A DNA stretch of 64,000 nucleotides from Streptomyces hygroscopicus (GCA_002021875.1 CP018627.1:9362001-9426000), one strand, 5' to 3'; shown: positions 41,995 to 51,673, numbered from the stretch's first letter. A program made the numbers and translations. The notes: generated by a model not told the origin, from the letters alone.

Positions 41995-42306
41995 CAAGTC
42001 TCCTTCATCCCGTGCGGTTACGTGCGGCGCAACCGGTTGCCCACAGCATCGGGCATGGGCCGGCCCTGGGCATGCAGCGCCCGGCAAGGGATTTCACGCA
42101 TGGTTTGTGCGCCTGGCCAACAGGCCGTCTCATTCGATCTGTTATGCGGCGGAGCTTTGTCCACACGTCCAAGCAACGACCTGCTGATTTGTTCTGCGAG
42201 ACCAAGGCGCGGGGGCTCACCGCGCGTACGTTGAGGACACGTTCCCCGAGCCCCCCGCAGGTATGCCGGGGTCACGTCTGCCCCCGTCCCCGCGAAAGGC
42301 TCCGCC

Positions 42307-43329
42307 GTGTCCTTGAATCCGCGTCACCGCGCCGTCGTCGCCGATGCCCACAACGACCTCCTCATGGCCGTCGCGGCCCGTCCCGCGAAGCGCTGGGGCG
42401 GCTACTTCCGGGACCGGTGGCTGCCGCAACTGCGCGAGGGCGGCGTGGACATCCAGGTGCTGCCCGTGTTCATCGACGACCAGTACCGCCCCGAGGGAGC
42501 GCTGCGGCAGACCCTCCGCATGGTCGAGTGCGGCCACGTTCTCGCCGAGGCCAACGCCGACCAGGTCGCGCTGTGCGGCAACGGTGCGGACATCGACAGG
42601 GCCCTCGCCGAGGACAGGATCGCCCTCGTTCTCGCGCTGGAGAGCGCACCGGGCATCGACGCCTCCGTCGAACTGTTCTCCACCCTTTTCCGGCTCGGCG
42701 TGCGGATCGCCTCGATCGCCCACTGGGGACGCACCCCGCTCGCCGACGGCAGCCGGGAGAACGCCACCGGCAGCCGGCTCACCCTCCCCGGTATCGAGGC
42801 GCTGCGGGAAATGGAGCGCCTGGGCATGCTCTTCGACATCTCCCACCTGGGGGAGAGCGGTGTCGCCCATGTCCTTGAGCTCACCACCCGCCCGCTGATC
42901 GCCACCCATTCCTGCGCCCGCGCCCTGCGGGACCACCACCGCAACCTCACCGACGACCAGATCCGTGGTGTGGCCGACACCGGCGGCGTGGTGTGCGTGA
43001 ACTTCGTCCCGGACTTCCTCACCGACGACCAGGCGAAGGTGAACGTCGACCGGGTCGTCGACCACATCGAGCACATCGCTTCCGTGGCAGGGATCGACCA
43101 CGTCGGCCTCGGCTCGGACTTCCTCCGCGAGGTCACGGCGGACCTCACCCCACCCTGCTGCGAGAACACCGACGACGAGGACCCCCTGTTCGACTTCCCC
43201 GGCCTGGCGGGCCCGGCCGACATGCCCCTGGTGACCGAGGCAATGACCCGCCGGGGCCTGCCCGAGGAGGACGTCCTGAAGATCCTGGGCGGGAACCTGC
43301 GACGGCTCATGACCACCCACATGGGCTGA
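42307..43329 (+). CDS. membrane-dipeptidase-type metallopeptidase (M19)
   Basis: This 340-residue renal-dipeptidase homologue carries VVADAHNDLLMA (HxD metal ligands), the bridging Glu in LALESAPGI, ATHSCARALRDHHRN with zinc histidines, and HVGLGSDFLRE near the C-terminus. GTG 42307 is at the family N-terminus; no signal peptide is present, so it is cytoplasmic. M19 enzymes cleave dipeptides with a D-residue at the C-terminal position, or N-acyl-D-amino acids. It heads the operon with M20, GNAT and racemase-like genes. Confidence 0.92.
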   Translation: MSLNPRHRAVVADAHNDLLMAVAARPAKRWGGYFRDRWLPQLREGGVDIQVLPVFIDDQYRPEGALRQTLRMVECGHVLAEANADQVALCGNGADIDRALAEDRIALVLALESAPGIDASVELFSTLFRLGVRIASIAHWGRTPLADGSRENATGSRLTLPGIEALREMERLGMLFDISHLGESGVAHVLELTTRPLIATHSCARALRDHHRNLTDDQIRGVADTGGVVCVNFVPDFLTDDQAKVNVDRVVDHIEHIASVAGIDHVGLGSDFLREVTADLTPPCCENTDDEDPLFDFPGLAGPADMPLVTEAMTRRGLPEEDVLKILGGNLRRLMTTHMG

Positions 43330-43406
43330 CGCCGGCGCAAGCCCGACGGAGCCCCGCGCGTCCTGCGTCCGGCCCATCAGTCGTTCCGCCTCTGGAGGTT
43401 TCACCC

Positions 43407-44549
43407 GTGCCGCACGATGATGACCGCTTCTCCGCGCGGGCGGACGGTGCGCCGCCCCTGGACGCCATGCTCGCGGACCTCGAAGAACTCGTCACCTGCG
43501 AGTCCTACTCGGCCGACCACGCGGCCCTGGCCCGCAGTGGCCAGGTGGTCGCCGCTCAGGGCAGCCGTCTGCTCGGTGCCCCGCCCCGAACGCTGGTCAT
43601 CGAGGGGGTCACCCACCTCCAGTGGGGCTTTGGCACGGCGCGCGTCCTGCTGCTGGGCCATCACGACACCGTCTGGCCGACCGGCTCCATCAGGACCCTG
43701 CCCTGGTCGGTCGAGCAGGGCGTCGCCCGCGGGCCCGGGGTCTTCGACATGAAGGCCGGTCTGGTCCAGATGTTCCACGCCCTCGCCTCGCTGCCCTCCC
43801 TCGATGGCCTCTGCGTGCTCGTCACCGGTGACGAAGAGACCGGTTCGGCCACCTCCCGCCCGCTCATCGAGGACATCGCGCGCCAGTGCTCGGCCACCTT
43901 CGTCATGGAGCCATCGGCCCCCGGAGGGGCCCTGAAGACCAGCCGCAAGGGCGTATCCGGCTACGACATCACCGTGCACGGCCGCGCCGCCCACTCCGGG
44001 CTCGAACCGGAGAAGGGGGTCAACGCGGCCACCGAACTTGCCTGCCAGATCCTCGCTCTGCAGAACGTCGCCGACACCGTCATCGCCTCCACCGGGCCCG
44101 GGACGACCGTCACTCCCACGGTGATGCGGGCCGGCACCTCGAACAACACCGTACCCGCGCGGGCCGAGCTGAGCGTGGACGTGCGCGTGCCCGATCCGGC
44201 GGCGCAGGAGGCGGTCGACCGGCTCATCAGGGCCCTGGAGCCGCAGTTCCCGGGCGCCCGACTGCAGATCGACGGCGGTCCCAACCGGCCGCCCCTGGCC
44301 CCCGGCGCCTCCCGGGCGCTGTTCGAGCTGGCCGCCGAACAGGCCGCACGGCTCGGCCTCGGCCCGCTGCGCCGAGCGGCTGTCGGCGGAGCCTCCGACG
44401 GCAACTACACCGCCGGGGCCGGATGCCCCACACTCGACGGACTCGGCGCGGTCGGCGACGGTGCGCACGCCGACCACGAACACGTCATCACCGCCACCAT
44501 GCCGGCCCGTGCCCGGCTGCTGGCCCATCTCGTCGGAGCGCTGCGATGA
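43407..44549 (+). CDS. M20-family metallopeptidase (carboxypeptidase G2 / deacylase-like)
   Basis: The 380-residue protein has zinc-ligand motifs LLGHHDTVWP (His, Asp), GVFDMKAG (Asp), LVTGDEETGS (Glu-Glu) and EPSAPGGALKTSRKG, then the dimerisation domain and GASDGNYTAGAG, where CPG2-type enzymes place the last ligand region. GTG 43407 has TGGAGGT upstream. Members cleave N-acyl or N-aryl glutamates and N-acyl amino acids. In this operon it is a natural candidate for releasing L-amino acid from an N-acyl (for example succinyl) derivative. The next gene overlaps it by four bases. Confidence 0.9.
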   Translation: MPHDDDRFSARADGAPPLDAMLADLEELVTCESYSADHAALARSGQVVAAQGSRLLGAPPRTLVIEGVTHLQWGFGTARVLLLGHHDTVWPTGSIRTLPWSVEQGVARGPGVFDMKAGLVQMFHALASLPSLDGLCVLVTGDEETGSATSRPLIEDIARQCSATFVMEPSAPGGALKTSRKGVSGYDITVHGRAAHSGLEPEKGVNAATELACQILALQNVADTVIASTGPGTTVTPTVMRAGTSNNTVPARAELSVDVRVPDPAAQEAVDRLIRALEPQFPGARLQIDGGPNRPPLAPGASRALFELAAEQAARLGLGPLRRAAVGGASDGNYTAGAGCPTLDGLGAVGDGAHADHEHVITATMPARARLLAHLVGALR

Positions 44550-45316
44550 ACGGACCGACTGTCCGAGAGCTCCACGTCATGGAGGACTTCGACGCCGCCA
44601 ATCTCCTCTACGCCGACATCTGGGGGACCGAACCCGGCAGCAGCTCGCCCATCTCCGCCGAGGTCATGCGGGCCCTGTCCCACTCCGGCAACTACGTGGC
44701 CGGAGCGTACGAGGACGACCGGCTGGTCGGTGCCTCCGTCGCCTTCTTCGGCGAACCCATGGGCACCAGCCTCCACTCGCACATCACCGGCGCCGTCATG
44801 GGGCGTGGCGTGGGCCTCGCCCTCAAGACGCACCAGCGGCAGTGGGCACTCGCCCGCCGGCTGCGGCGCATCACCTGGACCTACGACCCACTCATCCGCC
44901 GCAACGCCTACTTCAACCTGGTCAAGCTCGGCGCCCGGCCGGAGCAGTATCTGACCTCCTTCTACGGCGCGATGGACGACGCCCTCAACGGCGGCGACGA
45001 GTCCGACCGGGTCCTGGCCGCCTGGGACCTCACCGCGCCCGCCCCGCCCGGGACGATCGAGCCGCCTCCCGGCGCCGCGTACGGCCTCCGCAACCACCAT
45101 GGCCGCCCGGAGACCGCCGCAACCGACGCCGGCACCGTACTCATCGACCTCCCGGACGACATCGAGGCCCTGCGCCGCACGGATCCCGGCGCCGCCCGGG
45201 CCTGGCGCTTGGCCGTACGGCACACCCTGGGCGGCCTGCTCGCCGAAGGCGCCCGCGTCGTCGGCTTCCACGAACGCCGCCGCTACGTGGTCCAGCGCAC
45301 AACACCCCGTTCCTGA
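44546..45316 (+). CDS. GNAT-family acyltransferase (COG3375-like)
   Basis: The 256-residue protein begins with a GNAT fold: RELHVMEDFDAANLLY, YVAGAYEDDRLVGASVAFFG, LHSHITGAVMGRGVGLALK with the acyl-CoA loop GRGVGLA, then ITWTYDPLIRRNAYFNL and LGARPEQYL. ATG 44546 overlaps the M20 stop. This protein type accompanies N-acylamino-acid racemases. In Geobacillus a GNAT succinyltransferase acts on D-amino acids beside an N-succinylamino acid racemase. The C-terminal 90 residues are an extra domain seen in this subgroup. Confidence 0.85.
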   Translation: MNGPTVRELHVMEDFDAANLLYADIWGTEPGSSSPISAEVMRALSHSGNYVAGAYEDDRLVGASVAFFGEPMGTSLHSHITGAVMGRGVGLALKTHQRQWALARRLRRITWTYDPLIRRNAYFNLVKLGARPEQYLTSFYGAMDDALNGGDESDRVLAAWDLTAPAPPGTIEPPPGAAYGLRNHHGRPETAATDAGTVLIDLPDDIEALRRTDPGAARAWRLAVRHTLGGLLAEGARVVGFHERRRYVVQRTTPRS

Positions 45317-45340
45317 CCGCCTACAGAGGAGCCACCAGTC

Positions 45341-46450
45341 ATGAAGACGAAGATCTCCGGCGTCGAGCTGCGGCGGATCGCGATGCCGCTCGTCGCCCCG
45401 TTCCGTACCTCCTTCGGCGTGGAGACCAGCCGCGATGTGCTGCTGGTCCGTGTCGTCACCGCCGACCGTGAGGGCTGGGCCGAGTGTGCGGCCATGTCCG
45501 AACCTCGCTACTGCTCCGAGTACGTCGACGGTGCGCAGGACGTCCTGCGTAGGTTCCTCATCCCCGCCCTGCCGAAGGACGGCCTGGACGCGCAGGCGGT
45601 GGGACGCGTCCTGGCGCCCTTCACCGGCCACCGGATGGCGAAGTCCGCGCTGGAGACAGCGGTGCTGGACGCCCAGCTCCGCGGCGTCGGCGAGTCCTTC
45701 GGCGGCTATCTGGGTGCCGCCCGGGGCCGGGTGCCCTGCGGAGTCTCCGTCGGGATCATGGACTCCGTGCCCGCGCTCCTCGACGCCGTGGCGGGATACC
45801 TCGCCGAGGGCTACGTCCGGATCAAGCTGAAGATCGAGCCCGGTTGGGACGTCGAACCCGTACGCGCCGTGCGCGAGCGCTTCGATGACGATCTGATCCT
45901 GCAAGTCGACGCCAACGCCGCCTACACCCTGACCGACGCTCAACACCTCGCTCAGCTTGACGACTTCCGCCTTCTGCTGATCGAACAGCCACTGGCCAAC
46001 GACGACATGGTCCAGCACGCCGAACTGGCCAAGCTGCTGCGCACCCCGATCTGCCTGGACGAATCCATCAAGTCCGCCGCCGACGCCGCGGCGGCCATCT
46101 CTCTCGGTTCCTGCTCCGTCATCAACATCAAGCCGGCCCGGGTCGGCGGCTATCTCGAAGCCCGCCGCATCCACGACCTCGCCCGCGCCCATGGCATCCC
46201 CGTCTGGTGCGGCGGCATGCTGGAGACCGGTATCGGCCGCGCCGCCAATGTCGCCCTGGCCGCCCTGCCGGGCTGCACCCTCCCCGGCGACACCTCCGGC
46301 TCCAACCGGTACTTCGCCACCGACATCACACAGCCGTTCGTCCTCACCGCCGGCCACCTCGATGTCCCCACCGGCCCCGGCCTCGGCGTCGAGCCGCTGC
46401 CCGACGTCCTCAACGAGGTCACCACCTCCAGCGAATGGATACCGCTGTGA
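45341..46450 (+). CDS. enolase-superfamily N-acylamino acid racemase / o-succinylbenzoate synthase-like
   Basis: The 369-residue MLE-type enolase has all expected catalytic groups: RIKLKIEPG (KxK), LQVDANAAYT (Asp), LLIEQPL (Glu), CLDESIKS (Asp/Glu) and INIKPARVGG (second catalytic Lys). The start KISGVELRRIAMPLVAPF and the end are like N-succinylamino acid racemases. ATG 45341 has GAGGAG upstream, 24 bp after the GNAT gene. The menaquinone role (MenC) is unlikely here because no men genes are near; racemisation of N-succinyl or N-acetyl amino acids is the better inference. Confidence 0.9.
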   Translation: MKTKISGVELRRIAMPLVAPFRTSFGVETSRDVLLVRVVTADREGWAECAAMSEPRYCSEYVDGAQDVLRRFLIPALPKDGLDAQAVGRVLAPFTGHRMAKSALETAVLDAQLRGVGESFGGYLGAARGRVPCGVSVGIMDSVPALLDAVAGYLAEGYVRIKLKIEPGWDVEPVRAVRERFDDDLILQVDANAAYTLTDAQHLAQLDDFRLLLIEQPLANDDMVQHAELAKLLRTPICLDESIKSAADAAAAISLGSCSVINIKPARVGGYLEARRIHDLARAHGIPVWCGGMLETGIGRAANVALAALPGCTLPGDTSGSNRYFATDITQPFVLTAGHLDVPTGPGLGVEPLPDVLNEVTTSSEWIPL

Positions 46451-46467
46451 GCACCTACCGGGTCTGA

Positions 46468-46533
46468 GTGGCGAGCATGGCGTATCCGCCGGCGGGTCGA
46501 ATGGCGAGCATGGCGTATCCGACAGCGGGCCCG
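46468..46533 (+). repeat. 33-bp direct repeat downstream of the racemase gene
   Basis: Two copies of a 33-base unit stand in tandem at 46468-46500 and 46501-46533. Both begin TGGCGAGCATGGCGTATCCG from the second base. They lie between the operon end and the IS remnant. No function is apparent; recent slippage or target-site rearrangement is likely. Confidence 0.7.
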
Positions 46534-46637
46534 AGCCGGGAGTGGACATGGACGCGGTGGTGGAGTGGGTGGACGCACGCGAGAGGCTGCCGGGGGACGG
46601 TATGCCAGTGGCGGCGGCGACATCGGGCCGCTACCCC

Positions 46638-47590
<953 letters not shown>

Positions 47591-47594
47591 GGGC

Positions 47595-48233
47595 ATGACG
47601 GCACAGCCTTCGGAATATCACCGGCGCGTGGCGGCGCAGAAGCGGACGTCCATCATCGAGGCAGCGACGAAGCTGTTCCTCGACTCCGGCTACGACGGCA
47701 CCTCGCTGGCCCGCATCGCCGAGGCGGCCGGAGTGTCGAGGGCGACTCTGTTCAAGCAGTTCACCACCAAGGCGGCCCTGTTCGAGGCGATCGTCACCGA
47801 ATACTGGAAGGTCGGCGACGAGGAGGCACTCCTCCCCGAGCCAGGGAACCTCCGCGCAGGGCTTGAGACCATTGGACGCCGATACGTGGCTCTTCTCACC
47901 CAGCCCGGCATGGCCGCCCTCTTCCGCATCGTCATCGCCGAGGTACCGCGCTTCCCGGAGCTCGGCGAGACCCAGTTCAAGCTCGGCAAGATGCCCTACT
48001 TCGAATCGGTCCGCCGCTACCTGGCGGCGGAGAACGCCGCTGGTACAGCCCGGCTTGACGATGCGGAGATGGCGGCGACCAAATTCCTCGGGATGATCTC
48101 CAACTACGTGTTCTGGCCGCGGATGCTGCTCGCACGCTGGGAGCCCGACGACTCCGCCATCACCAACGCGGTCGACCAAGCGGTGCTGACCATGCTCGCC
48201 CGATACGGCGCGCCGGGGACCCACGGCCCCTGA
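47595..48233 (+). CDS. TetR-family regulator
   Basis: The helix-turn-helix is RTSIIEAATKLFLDSG and LARIAEAAGVSRATLFKQFTTKAAL; the C-terminal part has QPGMAALFRIVIAEVPRFPEL as in AcrR-type (TetR_C) proteins. ATG 47595 is preferred over ATG 47529 because the 66 bases between them are still read as the SDR fragment on the opposite strand. It probably once controlled that lost SDR gene. Confidence 0.87.
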   Translation: MTAQPSEYHRRVAAQKRTSIIEAATKLFLDSGYDGTSLARIAEAAGVSRATLFKQFTTKAALFEAIVTEYWKVGDEEALLPEPGNLRAGLETIGRRYVALLTQPGMAALFRIVIAEVPRFPELGETQFKLGKMPYFESVRRYLAAENAAGTARLDDAEMAATKFLGMISNYVFWPRMLLARWEPDDSAITNAVDQAVLTMLARYGAPGTHGP

Positions 48234-48236
48234 GAC

Positions 48237-48725
48237 ACCAGGTGTCCCACCGCTCTGCGTAACCACCCGATACCTCCCGCACGGGCAGGCCATCCGCCCC
48301 GTCGGGTACACAGTCGCTCACACACAGTGTCAGAGCTCCTTGGAACTGCCGCCTTCGCGATGGAAGCGCGCCCGACAGCCCGCGGCCCTGCGGTGGATCG
48401 AAGCCGAAGGCCGATTGCGGGACAGCACTTAGGCGAGGACATCATCGACGCCAACGAACCGACACCAGAATTACCGAACGGGTTCAGCGTTTGGTCGTGT
48501 GCGTGCGGCCGCGACTGCGGCGACCGTCTCCCGGCAGCGCTCCGGTCGCCGCGCTCGATCGCAGTCGGCGCCGTCGTTGAGGGTAACGATTGGTGACGAT
48601 GGGGACGGCTGGGTGCGATGCCAAGCCGTCGCGGCGACATGTGTGGGTGGTGAGGGGTGCATTGCAGGCTTCGGGGTATTAGCGGTACCTCCCTTCGCCT
48701 GCGGGCCGGCCGCTACGATGAGGGG
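48237..48725. other. 490 bp without a recognised gene
   Basis: Short frames on both strands show no family motif or coherent ribosome binding site. Near the start an imperfect hairpin (GACACCAGGTGTC, 48235-48247) follows the TetR gene and may be its terminator. The last 60 bases include the GATGAGGGG ribosome binding site of the next gene. Confidence 0.4.
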
Positions 48726-49622
48726 ATGGCCGCCACGATTAATTTGCGCACCGAGATCCGGGAGTTTTTGAGGTCACGTCGCTCCCGCATTACGCCCGAT
48801 AAGGCGGGCCTGCCCGCCTACGGTGGCCACCGCCGGGTCAAGGGTCTGCGTCGCGAGGAAGTAGCGCTACTCGCAGGAGTGTCGGTTGAGTACTACGTGC
48901 GTATGGAGCGCGGCGCCCTGGCCGGTACCTCCGAGGGCGTGCTCGACGCGTTGGCCTCGGCCCTACAACTCGACGACGCGGAGCGCGATCACCTGTTTCA
49001 CCTCGCGCGCCAGTCCGGGGCACCCAGCAGTCGACGCCGCCGCAAGCCCGCGGCGACGGTGCGCCCGGCGCTGCAACAAGTGCTCGACGCCATTACCGAT
49101 GCACCGGCGTGGATCCGCAACGGCCGCCAGGACGTGATCGCCATGAACCAACTTGGCCGAGCCCTGTATTCACCGGTGCTAGCAGACCCGCGACGCCCCG
49201 CCAACACCGCGCGGTTCGTGTACCTGAATCCCGACGCGGCCAAGACGTTCTTCGTCGACTACGACCAGGTCACACGAAATGCGGCCGCGATGCTGCGCAT
49301 GGAAGCCGGCCGCGATCCGCACGACGAGGAGCTCGTCGCTCTTGTTGGCGAATTGTCAACGTGCAGTGAGCTATTCCGGCAGCAGTGGGCATCTCAGGAC
49401 GTGCGGCTGCACGGATACGGGAGCAAGCGTGTAAACCATCCGGTAGTGGGCCGGCTCGACTTGGACTTCGAGTCCATGGATCTGCCCACCGAACCTGGCC
49501 TGCAGTTGAATGTCTACACCGCACCCGCGGAGGGGCCGGCCGCTGACAATCTGGCCCTGTTGGCGTCGTGGGCGGCTAGCGAGAAAACCTTGGCGACCGA
49601 GCTTCTAGCACCTGGCGGATAG
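48726..49622 (+). CDS. XRE-type helix-turn-helix regulator with MmyB-like ligand domain
   Basis: The 298-residue protein starts LRTEIREFLRSRRSRITP, then RVKGLRREEVALLAGVSVEYY and RMERGALAGTSEGVLDALASAL, the helix-turn-helix of the actinobacterial MmyB/PadR-neighbour family. The C-terminal domain has WIRNGRQDVIAMNQLGRAL and RFVYLNPDAAKTFFVDY, the MmyB-like PAS-type ligand-binding region. ATG 48726 follows AGGGG. Such regulators usually control an adjacent oxidoreductase gene, but none is intact here. Confidence 0.9.
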   Translation: MAATINLRTEIREFLRSRRSRITPDKAGLPAYGGHRRVKGLRREEVALLAGVSVEYYVRMERGALAGTSEGVLDALASALQLDDAERDHLFHLARQSGAPSSRRRRKPAATVRPALQQVLDAITDAPAWIRNGRQDVIAMNQLGRALYSPVLADPRRPANTARFVYLNPDAAKTFFVDYDQVTRNAAAMLRMEAGRDPHDEELVALVGELSTCSELFRQQWASQDVRLHGYGSKRVNHPVVGRLDLDFESMDLPTEPGLQLNVYTAPAEGPAADNLALLASWAASEKTLATELLAPGG

Positions 49623-49835
49623 CCCAACCCCCCTCAGCCTGTGCATGTCAGGGATCACCATGCCGGTAAGTATCCGCCAAACCAGGGCGACGACGTCAGC
49701 CAATGGAGTCTCCCGCTTGGGGGCGCCGGCGTCGGGCATGACGAAGAGGCCGTTGGCATCCGCGTGGCTGATGCCGGACTGCGGGAATCTTTAGCAGCCA
49801 CCCTGCGCCGGGGCCCGTCCCTGCCATCGAAAGGT

Positions 49836-50000
49836 GGTCGCCATCAGTCGGCTTGCCGGCCCGGCATTGCAGGACCAGCAGTTGGTGCCGGAGTACCAGG
49901 ATCTCGACGTTCTTCTCCCTGTCGCTCATCGGCAGGAGGCGTAGGAACGCCAGGGCGTTGGTCGCGGCGAGGTAGGCCAGACGCGGCAGTACGACAGACC
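49836..50000 (-). pseudogene. N-terminal remnant of an integrase-core transposase
   Basis: The minus-strand frame reads LPRLAYLAATNALAFLRLL, then REKNVEILVLRHQLLVLQ, the N-terminal helices of the integrase-core transposase family. The sequence diverges after the LVLQ and the catalytic region is absent. Confidence 0.6.
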
Positions 50001-50506
50001 ATGATGCCGCCGGGGCTCTGCGCAGGTGAAGGCCCCGGGGTGGGCGGCCGACTTCGTCCGCCTGGTGCTTGTGCCCCGGCGCGCGGCGCGTTAACCGCTC
50101 GAGGTCCCGGCTGTGGAGCGTGCCTGGCCGATCATCCACGCAGTCTGGCGGGGAAGCTGTGGGGTTCGCGGCATCAAGGCCGGCGCAACGGCGCTGGTCA
50201 AAGCGGGTGTCCCCGGCTGGAGTGGGGCCACCGCACGCCCTTCTGTGATCGAGGACGACTATCTCTCTGACTAGCACGCGGAAATCTGTGTCGGCCGGAG
50301 TAGACATTGGGCGGTGGTGTGGTTATGGTTTCTCTCGTAGCCGAGATCAAGCAGGGCCCGGCAGAGACGAACTGCCGGGCAGCAGTACCCGCGGGTGCAG
50401 TTCGTAGGACGGTGCGGTGGTGGAGTTTCGAAGCCAGAGTTGTTGCAGGACGGCGACGAGGCTGACGACCGGACCGGGTGGCCCGCAGTGATCAGGGGCC
50501 GCCGTG

Positions 50507-50784
50507 AGCAGTACCGCAGTAGCAGTTCAGTAAGCGCGGTTCGCAGTACCAGCAGTACGTAGTTCCCGTTTGGTAAGTAGTTCATCCAGAGGGAAAGAAC
50601 GGAGGAGCCCCGCGCCATCAGGATCGCCCGGGCGGAAGTCTTGAGCCCGGGTACCGCAGGACATCGATAGTGAGGTGGTCTTCGGTCAAGCAACCGCGAT
50701 CCCCGCACCCCCGACAGCATTCAGGTCGGGTCTGCGGAAACAGAAGGCCGGCGCAGTACCAGGGTCGGCAGATGGTGTAGCAGT
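50507..50784 (+). repeat. cluster of GCAGTA/GCAGTT hexamers
   Basis: GCAGTA occurs at 50508, 50516, 50543, 50552 and 50753, with related GCAGTT at 50522 and 50779 and one more GCAGTA at 50382. Four of the copies fall within 50 bases and often extend to GCAGTAC. Spacing is irregular. Confidence 0.4.
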
Positions 50785-50790
50785 TCCTTC

Positions 50791-50822
50791 GGGGCTCTGG
50801 TGCCATATGGCACCAGGGCCCC
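50791..50822. promoter_or_regulatory. 32-bp palindrome upstream of the MerR-like gene
   Basis: The core CTGGTGCCATATGGCACCAG (50797-50816) is a perfect palindrome. One mismatched pair outside it is followed by four more paired G-C bases on each side. It ends 25 bases before the ATG at 50848, so a bound protein would block transcription or the transcript could form a hairpin just ahead of the ribosome binding site. Confidence 0.75.
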
Positions 50823-50847
50823 TCCACGCGTTCCACAGAGAGGTGCG

Positions 50848-51186
50848 ATGACAGCAGAGGACTCGTACAGCCGTCTCGACGACGACGACTACCCCGCCTA
50901 CACCATGGGCCGGGCCGCCGAGATGCTCGGCACCACCCAGGGCTTCCTCCGCGCCGTCGGGGAAGCCCGCCTGATCACCCCGCTCCGCTCCGAGGGCGGC
51001 CACCGCCGCTACTCCCGCTACCAGCTGCGCATCGCGGCCCGCGCGCGTGAACTCGTCGACCAGGGCACCCCCATCGAGGCCGCCTGCCGCATCATCATCC
51101 TCGAAGACCAGCTCGAAGAAGCCCAGCGCATCAACGCCGAACACCGCCGTGCCGCTGAATCTGTGAATTCACCGCCCGAGGTCTGA
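50848..51186 (+). CDS. MerR-type helix-turn-helix protein
   Basis: The 112-residue protein has a MerR-like winged helix: YTMGRAAEMLGTTQGFLRAV, ITPLRSEGGHRRYSRYQLR and AARARELVDQGTPIEAACRI, then a short coiled tail (LEDQLEEAQRINAEHRRAA) suited to dimerisation. No separate effector domain is present. ATG 50848 follows AGAGAGG. This kind of small MerR protein is commonly found before cold-shock and DEAD-box genes in Streptomyces, as here. It may bind the palindrome at 50791-50822 and regulate itself. Confidence 0.88.
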   Translation: MTAEDSYSRLDDDDYPAYTMGRAAEMLGTTQGFLRAVGEARLITPLRSEGGHRRYSRYQLRIAARARELVDQGTPIEAACRIIILEDQLEEAQRINAEHRRAAESVNSPPEV

Positions 51187-51427
51187 GGTGGTGCACGCCC
51201 GCCGGGTACCGGCGGCCCCGCACATGCGGGGCGTGGCGCATGAGGCGTTTCCCGTGGTGACAGAGTGCGTGGACTGTGGCGTCTGAGTCAGCTGTCATGG
51301 TTCGGAAGTTCCCCTTCGCCCACGTCCTCGGCGTGGGCGTTCTGCTGTGCTGTGCCGCCGGAACCAGGGCGATCACCTCCGCCTTCGACACGTCGTGGGA
51401 GGCGTTCATCGACCGGAAGGCATAAGA

Positions 51428-51670
51428 CTGGCTACGGGAACTGTGAAGTGGTTCGACGCGGGGAAAGGCTTCGGCTTCATCGCCCAGGACGGCGGCGGCG
51501 CGGACGTCTTCGCCCACTACTCCGCGATCAACTCCTCGGGCTTCCGTGAGCTTCGGGAAGGCCGGGCCGTGACGTTCGACATCACCCAAGGCGGCCTTCA
51601 GGCGACGGTGGCGGGATCTGGGCGGCGCACGGGATCAGGGCCGCGCAGCACAACAGCTGCGCGGCCCTGA
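51428..51670 (+). CDS. cold-shock protein with apparent CTG start and abnormal C-terminus
   Basis: From 51431 the frame reads [20 protein letters not shown], then [21 protein letters not shown] and [10 protein letters not shown], a normal CspA-type RNA-binding barrel with RNP motifs KGFGFI and VFAHY. The codon in the usual Met position is CTG (51428), seven bases after a good GGAAGG ribosome binding site; no ATG or GTG is near. After TQGG the expected short end is replaced by 28 residues that run into a strong terminator hairpin and stop inside it. The gene therefore looks eroded at both ends, although CTG initiation is possible. It is followed by an intact paralogue at 52086. Confidence 0.65.
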   Translation: MATGTVKWFDAGKGFGFIAQDGGGADVFAHYSAINSSGFRELREGRAVTFDITQGGLQATVAGSGRRTGSGPRSTTAARP

Positions 51671-51673
51671 TCC
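51632..51673 (+). terminator. strong terminator hairpin overlapping the end of the first csp gene
   Basis: Two 17-bp perfectly complementary arms, GGATCAGGGCCGCGCAG (51632-51648) and CTGCGCGGCCCTGATCC (51657-51673), enclose an 8-base loop. The reading frame of the upstream csp stops at 51670, within the second arm. Confidence 0.85.

Larger units (their letters stand above)
49623..50847. other. 1.2 kb without an intact gene; one transposase relic and a repeat-rich part
   Basis: No intact coding gene is supported. 49836-50000 (minus) is a transposase relic. A plus-strand reading at 50106-50272 (HAVWRGSCGVRGIKAGATAL then VKAGVPGWSG) has coding-like codon use but no start or recognised family. 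From 50380 to 50790 the hexamer GCAGTA recurs. The last 60 bases hold the palindrome and leader of the MerR-like gene. Confidence 0.45.

Noticed and set aside
45341..46450. Menaquinone o-succinylbenzoate synthase (MenC)
   Set aside because: Motifs cannot separate the two activities, but the GNAT, M19 and M20 neighbours and absence of other men genes favour N-acylamino acid racemase.
44405..46549. A 714-codon minus-strand frame opposite the GNAT and racemase genes
   Set aside because: Long only because both plus-strand genes have strong GC3 bias; no motifs, and the plus-strand proteins have full catalytic residues.
48327..48596. An 89-codon plus-strand frame in the 48.3 kb gap
   Set aside because: No ribosome binding site, irregular third-position bias and no recognisable motif.
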